A stretch of 64,000 nt of DNA from JBBRYB01 sp038238115 (lineage in GTDB: Bacteria > Actinomycetota > Actinomycetes > Propionibacteriales > Nocardioidaceae). Within the stretch, counting starts at the first letter, position 1; every line of letters begins with the position of its first letter. Location: positions 56,691 to 120,690 of the forward strand of contig JBBRYB010000010.1 in assembly GCA_038238115.1 (NCBI GenBank), written 5' to 3'. This document shows positions 18,084 to 25,382 of the stretch, piece by piece. Below the pieces are notes generated by a model. The model saw nothing but the letters and a program-made list of their open reading frames with translations, did no database searches and was not told the DNA's origin. Made by a program: the position numbers and the translations under genes.

Positions 18084-18990
18084 CCGGGCACCGAACGTTC
18101 GGCGGGTCCGGTTGATCTGGCCAGTCGTCGCCTTGCCGGGCATCGCCTGGCTCGCCCTCTTCTTCATCGCGCCGCTGTACGTCGTCCTGGCCATCTTGTT
18201 CGGGCAGATCGACCCGATCCTGCGGCAGGCCGTGCCGGTCTGGAACCCGGTGGACTGGAACGTCATCCAGTTCAAGTACGTGCTCACCCACATCGTCGGG
18301 GAGCGGGGCTATTTCGGACCGGCCCTGATCCGCACCGCCGTCTACGTTGCGGTCGCCAGCGTTTCCTGCCTGCTGATCGCCTACCCCGTCGCCTACTTCA
18401 CCGGCCGCTGCGCGGGGCGCTGGAAGGGCCTGCTGCTGGCGTTGCTGATCGCGCCGTTCTGGATCAGTTACATGATGCGAATGCTGGCCTGGGTCAACCT
18501 GCTGCAAAACGACGGCCTGGTCAACAAGGCCGCAAGCCTCGGCGGGCTCTTCGACGTACACGTCGACTGGCTCGCCGGGCACTCCTCGACCGTCGTCCTT
18601 GGTCTCGTCTACGGCTACGTGCCCTACATGATCCTGCCGCTATTCGCTGGACTGGACCGGATCCCCGGCTCCACGTTGGAGGCGGCACGAGACCTGGGCG
18701 CGAGCCGCTTCCAGACGTTCCTCCGGGTGACCTGGCCGATGAGCAGGCAAGCGGTCGTCACCAGCATGCTGCTGACGTGTCTGCCCATGCTCGGTGACTA
18801 CTTCACCACGGACCTGCTCTCCGGCTCGCCGAGCACCTCGATGGTGGGCAACCTGATCAACAACTCAGTGCTCACTCCCGGCCAGACCGGCCAGGCGGCC
18901 GCCTTCGTCATGATCGTGCTCATCGTCTCCATCGTGCCGATGCTGGTCTACGTCCGGGCGAGCCGCGAGGGCGAGGACATGCGCATATGA
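18076..18990 (+). CDS. ABC transporter permease, PotB-like
   Basis: A 304-aa membrane protein with about six hydrophobic segments, starting with LIWPVVALPGIAWLALFFIA. The cytoplasmic EAA loop that contacts the ATPase reads LEAARDLGASRFQTFLRVTWP. It begins inside the end of the binding-protein gene and overlaps the next permease by 4 bp (ATGA), so translation is probably coupled. Confidence 0.92.
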   Translation: MADRAPNVRRVRLIWPVVALPGIAWLALFFIAPLYVVLAILFGQIDPILRQAVPVWNPVDWNVIQFKYVLTHIVGERGYFGPALIRTAVYVAVASVSCLLIAYPVAYFTGRCAGRWKGLLLALLIAPFWISYMMRMLAWVNLLQNDGLVNKAASLGGLFDVHVDWLAGHSSTVVLGLVYGYVPYMILPLFAGLDRIPGSTLEAARDLGASRFQTFLRVTWPMSRQAVVTSMLLTCLPMLGDYFTTDLLSGSPSTSMVGNLINNSVLTPGQTGQAAAFVMIVLIVSIVPMLVYVRASREGEDMRI

Positions 18991-19919
18991 GCACCACCCT
19001 CGCCGTCCGTCGAGCTGAGCAGGCCACGGCCGAGCGGTCCTCGAACCGGCTGTCGCACTGGTGGTCCAGCCCGCGGCGCAAGCCGTGGGTCCTCGCCTCC
19101 GTCACGATGCTCTACATCGTCTGGTCGCTGTTGCCCGTGCTCATCGCGGTGCTCTTCTCCTTCAACGCGGGCCGCTCACGCACGACATGGCAGGGCTTCT
19201 CCACCAAGTGGTACTACGGCGACCCGCTGCGGTCGGTATGGCACGACGACAGCCTGCACACGGCCCTGGTCCACACGCTGCGGCTGGGCGTCGTCGTCAC
19301 GGTCATCACGGTCCCGCTCGGGGTGCTGCTTGCGCTCGGCCTGGACCGATGGCGGGGACGCCTCCCCTCGGGAGCGAACTTCGTCATGCTGCTGTCGTTC
19401 GTCATCCCGGAGACCTTGCTGGCTGTGGCCTTTCTCTTCATGGTCACCCAGCTGACCTGGCTGCCCATGAGGCTCGGACTCTCCGGACAGGTAGTCGGGC
19501 TGATCACTTTCCAGCTCTCCTACCCGACGATCATCGTGCGAAGCCGGCTGCTCACGATCGGAAAGCAGTACGAGGAGGCAGCGGTCGACCTCGGCGCCAC
19601 GCCGATCGGGGCGATCCGACGAGTCCTGCTGCCGATGCTGCTCCCAGCGATCTTCGCCAGCACCGTGCTCGTCTTCGCCGACGTCGTCGACGACTTCGTG
19701 CTGGTGCGGTATCTATCCGGTGACGCGTCGACCGAACCGGTGTCGGTGAAGATCTACAACACCGCCCGCGCCGCGCCGACGCCGGCGCTCAACGCGCTCG
19801 CGTCGCTCATCCTGTTGACGTCCTTCCTCGCGATCACGATCGGCTACCTCGCCTACCGGCGCCTCAACGTCGCCGACCATGGCTCGTCCACCGTGGGCAC
19901 CTTCGCCGGCGAAGTCTGA
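18987..19919 (+). CDS. ABC transporter permease, PotC-like
   Basis: A 310-aa membrane protein with about six transmembrane segments and the EAA motif EEAAVDLGATPIGAIRRVLLP. It pairs with the PotB-like protein to form the importer channel. The start overlaps the preceding stop (ATGA at 18987). A 21-bp tandem repeat array begins 17 bp after its stop codon. Confidence 0.92.
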   Translation: MSTTLAVRRAEQATAERSSNRLSHWWSSPRRKPWVLASVTMLYIVWSLLPVLIAVLFSFNAGRSRTTWQGFSTKWYYGDPLRSVWHDDSLHTALVHTLRLGVVVTVITVPLGVLLALGLDRWRGRLPSGANFVMLLSFVIPETLLAVAFLFMVTQLTWLPMRLGLSGQVVGLITFQLSYPTIIVRSRLLTIGKQYEEAAVDLGATPIGAIRRVLLPMLLPAIFASTVLVFADVVDDFVLVRYLSGDASTEPVSVKIYNTARAAPTPALNALASLILLTSFLAITIGYLAYRRLNVADHGSSTVGTFAGEV

Positions 19920-19935
19920 ACCCAGCCGCTCCGGC

Positions 19936-20165
19936 CGAGGCGCCAGTTCTTCCGGCCGAGGCGCCAGTTGTTCGGGGCGAGGCGCCAGTTGTTCCGGTCG
20001 AGGCGCCTGTTCTTCCGGCCGAGGCGTCAGTTGTTCGGGGCGAGGCGCCAGTTGTTCCGGTCGAGGCGCCTGTTCTTCCGGCCGAGGCGTCAGTTGTTCG
20101 GGTCGAGCGGCCAGTTGTTTGGGTCGAGCGGCGAGTTGTTCGGGCGAGGCGCCAGTTGTTCTGTT
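19936..20165 (+). repeat. 21-bp minisatellite, array 1 (about 11 units)
   Basis: About eleven units of 21 bp (one of 20) with core GCGCCAGTTGTTCCGG or GGCCAGTTGTTCGGGTC. The middle shows a 63-bp higher-order repeat: three consecutive unit variants recur in the same order. It lies between the PotC-like stop and the Rieske gene. The same family occurs at 38054-38179 and 63852-64000. There are no spacers, so it is not CRISPR. Confidence 0.95.
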
Positions 20166-20186
20166 GCCGCCACGGTGCCAGAGGCA

Positions 20187-20208
20187 TATCCTGACTGTAT
20201 GTTCAATC
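20187..20208 (+). promoter_or_regulatory. Leaderless promoter and degenerate TetR site at the Rieske start
   Basis: A TATCCT -10 box (20187-20192) lies exactly 6 nt before the ATG at 20199. GACTGTATGTTCAATC (20193-20208) matches 12 of 16 positions of the island's operators and covers the predicted start point and start codon. Confidence 0.5.
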
Positions 20209-21371
20209 AGAAAAGTGCCGCCCCCCTCGACCCCGTCGGCCTGGCCATGGCCATGGGACCGTTTGGTGAGAGCCGGATGCTCCCCAAGGCGGCCTACGTC
20301 GACGCGGACGTACTCGCCTGGGAGCGCCAGCACGTCTTCTCCGATTGGATCTGTCTCGGGCGGGTATCCGACGTGGCGGCGCCTCGAAGCACGAAGGCTT
20401 ACTCGGTCGGCGAGTCGAGCGTCCTGGTCTCACGCGGCGACGACGGAGCCTTGCACGCTTTCGAGAACGCCTGCAGGCACCGCGGCCACGAGTTGCTGCC
20501 GTGCGGCGGCTCGGCCCAGCAGCGCGCGATCGTCTGCCCCTATCACGCCTGGACCTACAGGCATGACGGATCGCTCATCGGCGCTCCTGGCTTCAAACAG
20601 CAGGCGGGCTTCGACAAGGCCTCCTTCGGACTGATGTCGATTCCCGTGCACGACTGGCACGGCTGGATCTTCGTGGACCCGTCCGGCGCAGCAGGTGACT
20701 TCATGGCGCACATCGGTGATCTGGAGGCGATCATCGCGCCGTACGACGCTGACTCCCTCCTTACGGCCGAGACGCACGAGTACGACGTCGCGGCCAACTG
20801 GAAGGTCGTCATCGAGAACTACCAGGAGTGCTACCACTGCTCGATGATCCATCCCGAGCTCTGCCGGGTCAGCCCGCCGACCAGCGGTGAGAACATCGAC
20901 CGCGAAGGCAACTGGGTCGGCGGCTGGATGGAGCTGCGTGCCGGCGCGGAGACCATGTCGCTCGACGGGCGCAGCCATGGCACGGTGATGGCGCGCCTCG
21001 ACGAGCAGGAGCAGCACACGGTGATGTATGTCGCGGTGCTGCCCAACCTGTTGATCAGCTTGCACCCCGACTACGTGATGACCCACCTCCTCACGCCGAT
21101 GAGCCCCGACCTGACCCACATCGAGTGCTCGTGGGCCTTCCCACCGCACGTACTGCGGCGCGAGGGATTCGCCCCCTCGTACGCCGTCGACTTCTGGGAC
21201 ATCACCAACCGCCAGGACTGGAACGCGTGCGAGTCGGTGCAGCGGGGCATCAAGGCGCCGAGCTTCGCGCCCGGCCCGCTCGCGCCCGAGGAAGATGGGG
21301 TCTACCAGTTCGTCTCCATGATGGCGCGGCGGTATCTCGCCGAGGAGTCGGCCGCCGTACAGGTGGTCTGA
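20199..21371 (+). CDS. Rieske non-heme iron oxygenase, alpha subunit (amine/betaine monooxygenase-like)
   Basis: A 390-aa protein. The Rieske [2Fe-2S] ligands are C92, H94 (ACRHRGHELL) and C113, H116 (CPYHAWTY). The mononuclear iron site uses H213 and H218 in ENYQECYHCSMIHPEL, with a later Asp in NRQDWNACESVQRG. The ENYQECYHC pattern resembles choline, glycine-betaine and carnitine monooxygenases more than ring-hydroxylating dioxygenases. Oxidative N-demethylation or hydroxylation of a quaternary amine is therefore a reasonable inference. No ferredoxin reductase gene is adjacent, so electrons must come from a distant partner. The start is fixed by the leaderless promoter; the next in-frame option upstream would lie in the repeat array. 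Confidence 0.85.
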   Translation: MFNQKSAAPLDPVGLAMAMGPFGESRMLPKAAYVDADVLAWERQHVFSDWICLGRVSDVAAPRSTKAYSVGESSVLVSRGDDGALHAFENACRHRGHELLPCGGSAQQRAIVCPYHAWTYRHDGSLIGAPGFKQQAGFDKASFGLMSIPVHDWHGWIFVDPSGAAGDFMAHIGDLEAIIAPYDADSLLTAETHEYDVAANWKVVIENYQECYHCSMIHPELCRVSPPTSGENIDREGNWVGGWMELRAGAETMSLDGRSHGTVMARLDEQEQHTVMYVAVLPNLLISLHPDYVMTHLLTPMSPDLTHIECSWAFPPHVLRREGFAPSYAVDFWDITNRQDWNACESVQRGIKAPSFAPGPLAPEEDGVYQFVSMMARRYLAEESAAVQVV

Positions 21372-21395
21372 GGCCTGGGCATGCCCACGCGGCGG

Positions 21396-22448
21396 TCAGG
21401 CGATGTACGCGATCGGAGTGTGGTCGTCGGGGACGACCTCGCCGGCGACCGGTCGTCCCGGCGGAGTGCCGTCGCCGAACGGCCGCCCGCCCAGCTCCTC
21501 GCGGAAGTGAGGTGTGAGCCAGCCCGAAAGCGCCGGGCCCCTGGGGACGATGCGGGTCGGGTTGATGTCGGTGTGCACGATGTAGTAGTGCTGCTTGATC
21601 TGTACGAAGTCGGTCGTGTCGCCGAAGCCGGGGGTCTGGAACAGGTCGCGAGCGTATGCCCATAGCACCGGCATCTCGCTGAGCTTGTGCCGGTTGCACT
21701 TGAAGTGCCCGTGGTAGACGGCGTCGAAGCGCGCCAGCGTGGTGAACAGCCGCACGTCTGCCTCGGTGATCGTCTCCCCGACCAGGTAGCGCTGAGCCAC
21801 CAAGCGGTCGGTCAGCCAGTCCAGGCGCGCGAACAGCTTGTCGTACGCTCGCTCGTACGACGTCTGCGAGCCTGCGAAGCCGCACCGGTACACGCCATTG
21901 TTGACGTCTCGGAAGACCAGCTCGGCAACCTCGTCGATCTCGTCGCGCCGCGACTCCGGATAGAGGTCAGGAGCCCCGTCACGGTGGAAGTGCCGCCACT
22001 GTGTCGAGAGGTCGAGGGTGATCTGGGGATAGTCGTTGGTCACGACCTCGCCAGTGGGAACGTCGACGACCGCTGGCACGGTGATGCCGCGGTCGTAGTC
22101 CGGGAACCGGGCGAGATAGGCGTCCCGGAGTCGCTCAATGCCCAGCACCGGATCGACTCCGCCCGGGTCCAGGTCGAAGGTCCAGCTGCGCTTGTCGTGA
22201 GTAGGACCGCAAAGGCCCATGGAGATCGCACCCTCGAGGCCGAGGAGCCGCCGCACGATGATGGCGCGGTTGGCCCAGGGGCAGGCGCGCGCCACCACGA
22301 GGCGATAGCGCCCAGGCTGCACCGGGTAGCCGTCTCGCCCGTCCTCCGTGATCCGTGTCGCGATGTAGTTGGTGTCGCGCGTGAAGTCCTTGCCCGACTC
22401 GACATAGGCGCCCGAGGTGCTCTGCTCGTCGGTGGTCTCAGCCGTCAT
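21396..22448 (-). CDS. Glutathionyl-hydroquinone reductase-like (Xi-class GST) protein
   Basis: A 350-aa protein with an N-terminal thioredoxin-like domain holding the Xi-class active-site motif ACPWANRAIIVRRLLGLE (catalytic Cys in CPWA) and a C-terminal all-helical domain with NNGVYRCGFAGSQTSYE and ETITEADVRLFTTLARFD. Xi-class enzymes reductively remove glutathione from glutathionyl-hydroquinones. Actinobacteria usually use mycothiol, so the natural thiol substrate is uncertain. The ATG at 22448 has GGAG about 8 nt upstream. It is convergent with the Rieske gene, and a functional link is not proven. Confidence 0.85.
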   Translation of the reverse strand: MTAETTDEQSTSGAYVESGKDFTRDTNYIATRITEDGRDGYPVQPGRYRLVVARACPWANRAIIVRRLLGLEGAISMGLCGPTHDKRSWTFDLDPGGVDPVLGIERLRDAYLARFPDYDRGITVPAVVDVPTGEVVTNDYPQITLDLSTQWRHFHRDGAPDLYPESRRDEIDEVAELVFRDVNNGVYRCGFAGSQTSYERAYDKLFARLDWLTDRLVAQRYLVGETITEADVRLFTTLARFDAVYHGHFKCNRHKLSEMPVLWAYARDLFQTPGFGDTTDFVQIKQHYYIVHTDINPTRIVPRGPALSGWLTPHFREELGGRPFGDGTPPGRPVAGEVVPDDHTPIAYIA

Positions 22449-22572
22449 CGCCACTCCATCTCTCTGTTGATTCCCCGACCAGGCTATGCGACCGCTGACC
22501 ATGCTGCCCGGTCCCCGGCCGTTCCTGTCGCCACCCTTGTCAGCCACTCGTGGCGGGTCCAGAATCAGCACC

Positions 22573-22962
22573 ATGGCATACCAGAAGCCGCCGATCTTTG
22601 TCAGTAAGGTGTTCAACCGGGTTGCGATGGCTACCGGGATCGGTGGGTGCGAGCGGCTCACGGTCAAGGGCCGCACGAGCGGTCGGCCGCAGGAGATCCC
22701 TGTCATCCCGCTGGAGCTCAACGGCGGGCGATATCTGGTGTCCACGCGAGGCGAGTCGCAGTGGGTCAAGAACGTGCGGGCGAGCCCCACGCTGACGGTC
22801 ACGAACAAGAGCGGCAGCACCGACTACCACGCCACGGAGCTGCCGGTGTCCGAGCGCCCTCCCATCATCGAGGCCTACCGGTCCAAGGCTGGCAAGACCG
22901 TCGAGACTTACTGGAAGCAGTTGCCAGACCCCGCCGACCACCCGGTCTTCAAGCTCGCCTGA
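22573..22962 (+). CDS. Nitroreductase/deazaflavin-dependent oxidoreductase family protein (DUF385, Ddn-like)
   Basis: A 129-aa split-beta-barrel protein with LTVKGRTSGRPQEIPVIPLELNG and YLVSTRGESQWVKNVRASP, motifs of the F420-dependent Ddn/FDR family. It probably uses cofactor F420 to reduce an unknown substrate. The ATG at 22573 has CAGAAT 7 nt upstream, consistent with leaderless expression. It is divergent from the GST-like gene and convergent with the aldo/keto reductase. Confidence 0.83.
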   Translation: MAYQKPPIFVSKVFNRVAMATGIGGCERLTVKGRTSGRPQEIPVIPLELNGGRYLVSTRGESQWVKNVRASPTLTVTNKSGSTDYHATELPVSERPPIIEAYRSKAGKTVETYWKQLPDPADHPVFKLA

Positions 22963-23029
22963 TCTCACCCGCCTATCCGCCCCGCCTATTTGCCGCCAAG
23001 GGCCGGGACTGCTGACGTGTCGGGGGGGC

Positions 23030-24008
23030 TCAGATCCCTTGGACGGGGTGGGGCACGTATGAGTCCTCCAGCGTGGTGACCTCGTCGTCGCTCAAGTGCA
23101 GCTCCAAGGCCGCGACCGCGTCCTCGAGGTGGTGCGGCTTCGTCGCCCCAACGATCGGCGCCGTGACGGTCGGCCTGCTCGCCACCCAAGCGAGCGCCAC
23201 CTGGGCACGCGGAACGCCTCGCTCGTCGGCGACCTTTGCCACGCGGCCCACCACGGTACGGTCGGCGTCCACGGCTTGTGTGTAGAGCGAATCGAGTACC
23301 TTGTCGGTCTCCTGCCGTTGCGTGCTCTCGTCCCAGTCCCGGGTCAGCCTGCCCCTGGCGAGCGGGCTCCAGGGGATGACACCGACGCCGCGTGCCGCGC
23401 ACAGGGGCAGCATCTCGCGCTCCTCCTCCCGGTAGAGCAGGTTGTAGTGGTTCTGCATGGTGGTGAACTGGGTCCACCCGTTGATCTGCGACGTGTAGAG
23501 CGCCTGGGAGAACTGCCAGGCATACATCGACGAGGCGCCGATGTGGCGCGCCTTGCCCGCCTTGACGACGTCGTGCAGTGCCTCGAGCGTCTCCTCGATC
23601 GGCACAGTGGGGTCCCAGCGATGGATCTGGTAGAGATCGACGTAGTCGGTGCCGAGCCGAAGCAGGCTGTGGTCGATCTCGGCCATGATCGCCTTGCGGG
23701 ACAGCCCCGCCCCGTTGGGACCGGGTCGCATCCTCATGAACACCTTGGTGGCGATGACGACCTCGTCGCGGACCGCGTAGTCCTTGAGCGCGCGGCCGAC
23801 GATCTCCTCGCTTGTGCCGTCCGAGTACGTGTTGGCGGTGTCGAAGAAGTTGATTCCGAGCTCGATGGCTCGCTTGATGAACGGTCGGCTCTCCTCCTCC
23901 GGAAGCGTCCACGGGTGGGCACCGCGCTCACGTACGCCGTAGCTCATGCACCCGAGCGCGAGGCGCGGAGACGTCCAGGCCGGTCGATCCGAGCTTCACG
24001 TAGTCCAT
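23030..24008 (-). pseudogene. Aldo/keto reductase with a 5' frameshift
   Basis: The main frame (23030-23947) encodes about 305 residues with the aldo/keto reductase tetrad: D in FFDTANTYSDG, the Tyr after it, K in VIATKVF and H in YQIHRWD. The normal N-terminus is present in another frame: an ATG at 24008 gives MDYVKLGSTGLDVS. One extra base near 23966 breaks the link; without it the reading would continue RLALGCMSYG straight into the main frame. Either the gene is inactivated, or this is a sequencing error, or translation starts at the internal ATG 23947 without the first beta strands. It belongs to the YajO/Tas-like group using NADPH. Confidence 0.8.
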
Positions 24009-24207
24009 CTCAACGCAGTCCTTGTCCTCGAGCCCCTGGGTGTCGGCATGACCTAGGGGGCAGGTGTGTGGGCGGACTCACTCACGATAACCGTCTCGTC
24101 GGTTGGGCATCACGTCCCGCCGCCCTTAGCCTGGAAGAGGCTGATTCGGCCACCTCACCCCCTCACAGCCACCGCCACGTCGGCGTCGGCCACCCCAGAG
24201 AGGACGC

Positions 24208-25074
24208 ATGTCGCACGACCACCGCAGCACTGACCATCCGAGCGGTCGGCTCACCACCGAGCCGCGCGATGTCTCACCCGCGCCGCAACGCGAACAGAAG
24301 ATTGAACTCAGCATTCCGCGCGTGCTCGCCGGAGCCCTCGCCGCCGCGTCGGCGGCGGTCGCGGCGTCGTGGCTCGGCATCGCGGGCACGGTGACGGGCG
24401 CCGTGATCGCCAGCGTGATGGTGTCCGTCGGTACGGCGCTCTACGCCCACCCGCTCGAGCGCAGCTCGCAACGGCTGCGCGAGCTGCCTGTGCTACCCGA
24501 GCGCTACCGCGGCGCGGAGGAGCCGGAGGTGGCGGAGACCATGGCGCTCGCCTCGATCGATCCGCCCGAACCCGCCCGGGTACGCCGAAACGACACCACT
24601 GCGGCCAAGCGAGAGCGGCCCCGTCGTCGAGTCCACTGGGGTGCGGTCGCCGCCAGCTCCGTCGTGACGCTGGTCGCCGGTTTCGGGATCCTGACCGGAG
24701 CCGAGGCGCTGCTCGGCACGTCTATTTCGTCACTCACTGGCGGCTCCGGCTCCAACGGCGGGACGACTTTCACGCGCATCATCGACCACGCCCCGGCGGC
24801 GAACCCGGACACGAACAATGGTCCGGGGTCGACCGACCCCGGCAGCGTCGGGGGAGGCGAGTCGGCTTCACCGGTCGGGCCGACGTCGACGCCCTCGACA
24901 CAGGCTCCCTCGACTGGTGCGCCGACCACGTCGGCACCCAGCACCGAGGCGCCGACATCGAGCGAGCCGGCGCCCAGCGCGCACTCCGGAAGCCAGTCCG
25001 GTGGCGAAACAGCGCCGCCCGCCGGCACCAACACAGGCGGTGCCGCGGCCGGGGCGTCCACGGCGACCCCCTGA
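24208..25074 (+). CDS. Hypothetical membrane protein with Ser/Thr/Pro-rich tail
   Basis: A 288-aa protein of unknown function. After a hydrophilic start it has a hydrophobic block at about 35-75 (VLAGALAAASAAVAASWLG then VTGAVIASVMVSVGTALY). A Glu/Arg-rich loop and a second membrane segment at about 145-170 (AAVASSVVTLVAGFGILTG-like) follow. The last 90 residues are low complexity, rich in Ser, Thr, Pro and Gly, and likely extracytoplasmic. The preceding 199-bp gap shows no other gene. It could be a cell-surface or wall-associated protein. Confidence 0.6.
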   Translation: MSHDHRSTDHPSGRLTTEPRDVSPAPQREQKIELSIPRVLAGALAAASAAVAASWLGIAGTVTGAVIASVMVSVGTALYAHPLERSSQRLRELPVLPERYRGAEEPEVAETMALASIDPPEPARVRRNDTTAAKRERPRRRVHWGAVAASSVVTLVAGFGILTGAEALLGTSISSLTGGSGSNGGTTFTRIIDHAPAANPDTNNGPGSTDPGSVGGGESASPVGPTSTPSTQAPSTGAPTTSAPSTEAPTSSEPAPSAHSGSQSGGETAPPAGTNTGGAAAGASTATP

Positions 25075-25182
25075 CCTCCGACCGGCGTGCTGGCCGGTCG
25101 GGGTCAACGGAGACCAAACGTCCGGCCACACGGGCTGCTGCCACCAGCCGTGATGACGTCGCGCCGCGCGGCTCGCCTGCGC

Positions 25183-25254
25183 TATTCTCGAGACATGACG
25201 AGGTTGCTCCTCCTTAGATAGCCGCGCTGATCATCGGTCTCTGACAGCGCGGCT
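25183..25254 (+). promoter_or_regulatory. leuS leader promoter and first hairpin
   Basis: A TATTCT -10 box (25183-25188) is followed after 6 nt by the ATG of a leader ORF (25195), so the transcript probably starts on that ATG. Right at the leader stop codon begins a perfect 9-bp stem, AGCCGCGCT (25220-25228) pairing with AGCGCGGCT (25246-25254). It abuts the terminator at 25255. This layout is that of a ribosome-mediated attenuator for leuS. A clear antiterminator pairing was not identified by eye. Confidence 0.7.
25195..25221 (+). CDS. leuS leader peptide MTRLLLLR
   Basis: An 8-codon ORF with four consecutive leucine codons (TTG CTC CTC CTT) followed by AGA and TAG. CTT and AGA are rare in a high-GC genome. 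Scarce charged tRNA-Leu should stall the ribosome here and alter folding of the hairpins that follow. The 12-nt run GCTCCTCCTTAG is identical to the leucine codon run in the leuA leader at 61949. Confidence 0.8.
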   Translation: MTRLLLLR

Positions 25255-25281
25255 GCCCCTCATGATGTGAGGGGCTTTTTT
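25255..25281 (+). terminator. Intrinsic terminator/attenuator before leuS
   Basis: GCCCCTCA (25255-25262) pairs with TGAGGGGC (25268-25275) around a 5-nt loop and is followed by six T (25276-25281). It lies about 100 bp before the leuS start and after the leader ORF, so it should act as a conditional terminator. Confidence 0.88.
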
Positions 25282-25382
25282 GTGTTCAGACCACGTTTCC
25301 GTCACTCGTCCCGAGCTTCCGACCGGAGTACGCGGACGTGAACCACATGAGCAGGCGACCCCCGCCCAGGAGAGCAGGAACC

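Noticed and set aside
19936..20165. CRISPR array
   Set aside because: The 21-bp units are directly joined without spacers and no cas genes are present, so it is a tandem minisatellite.
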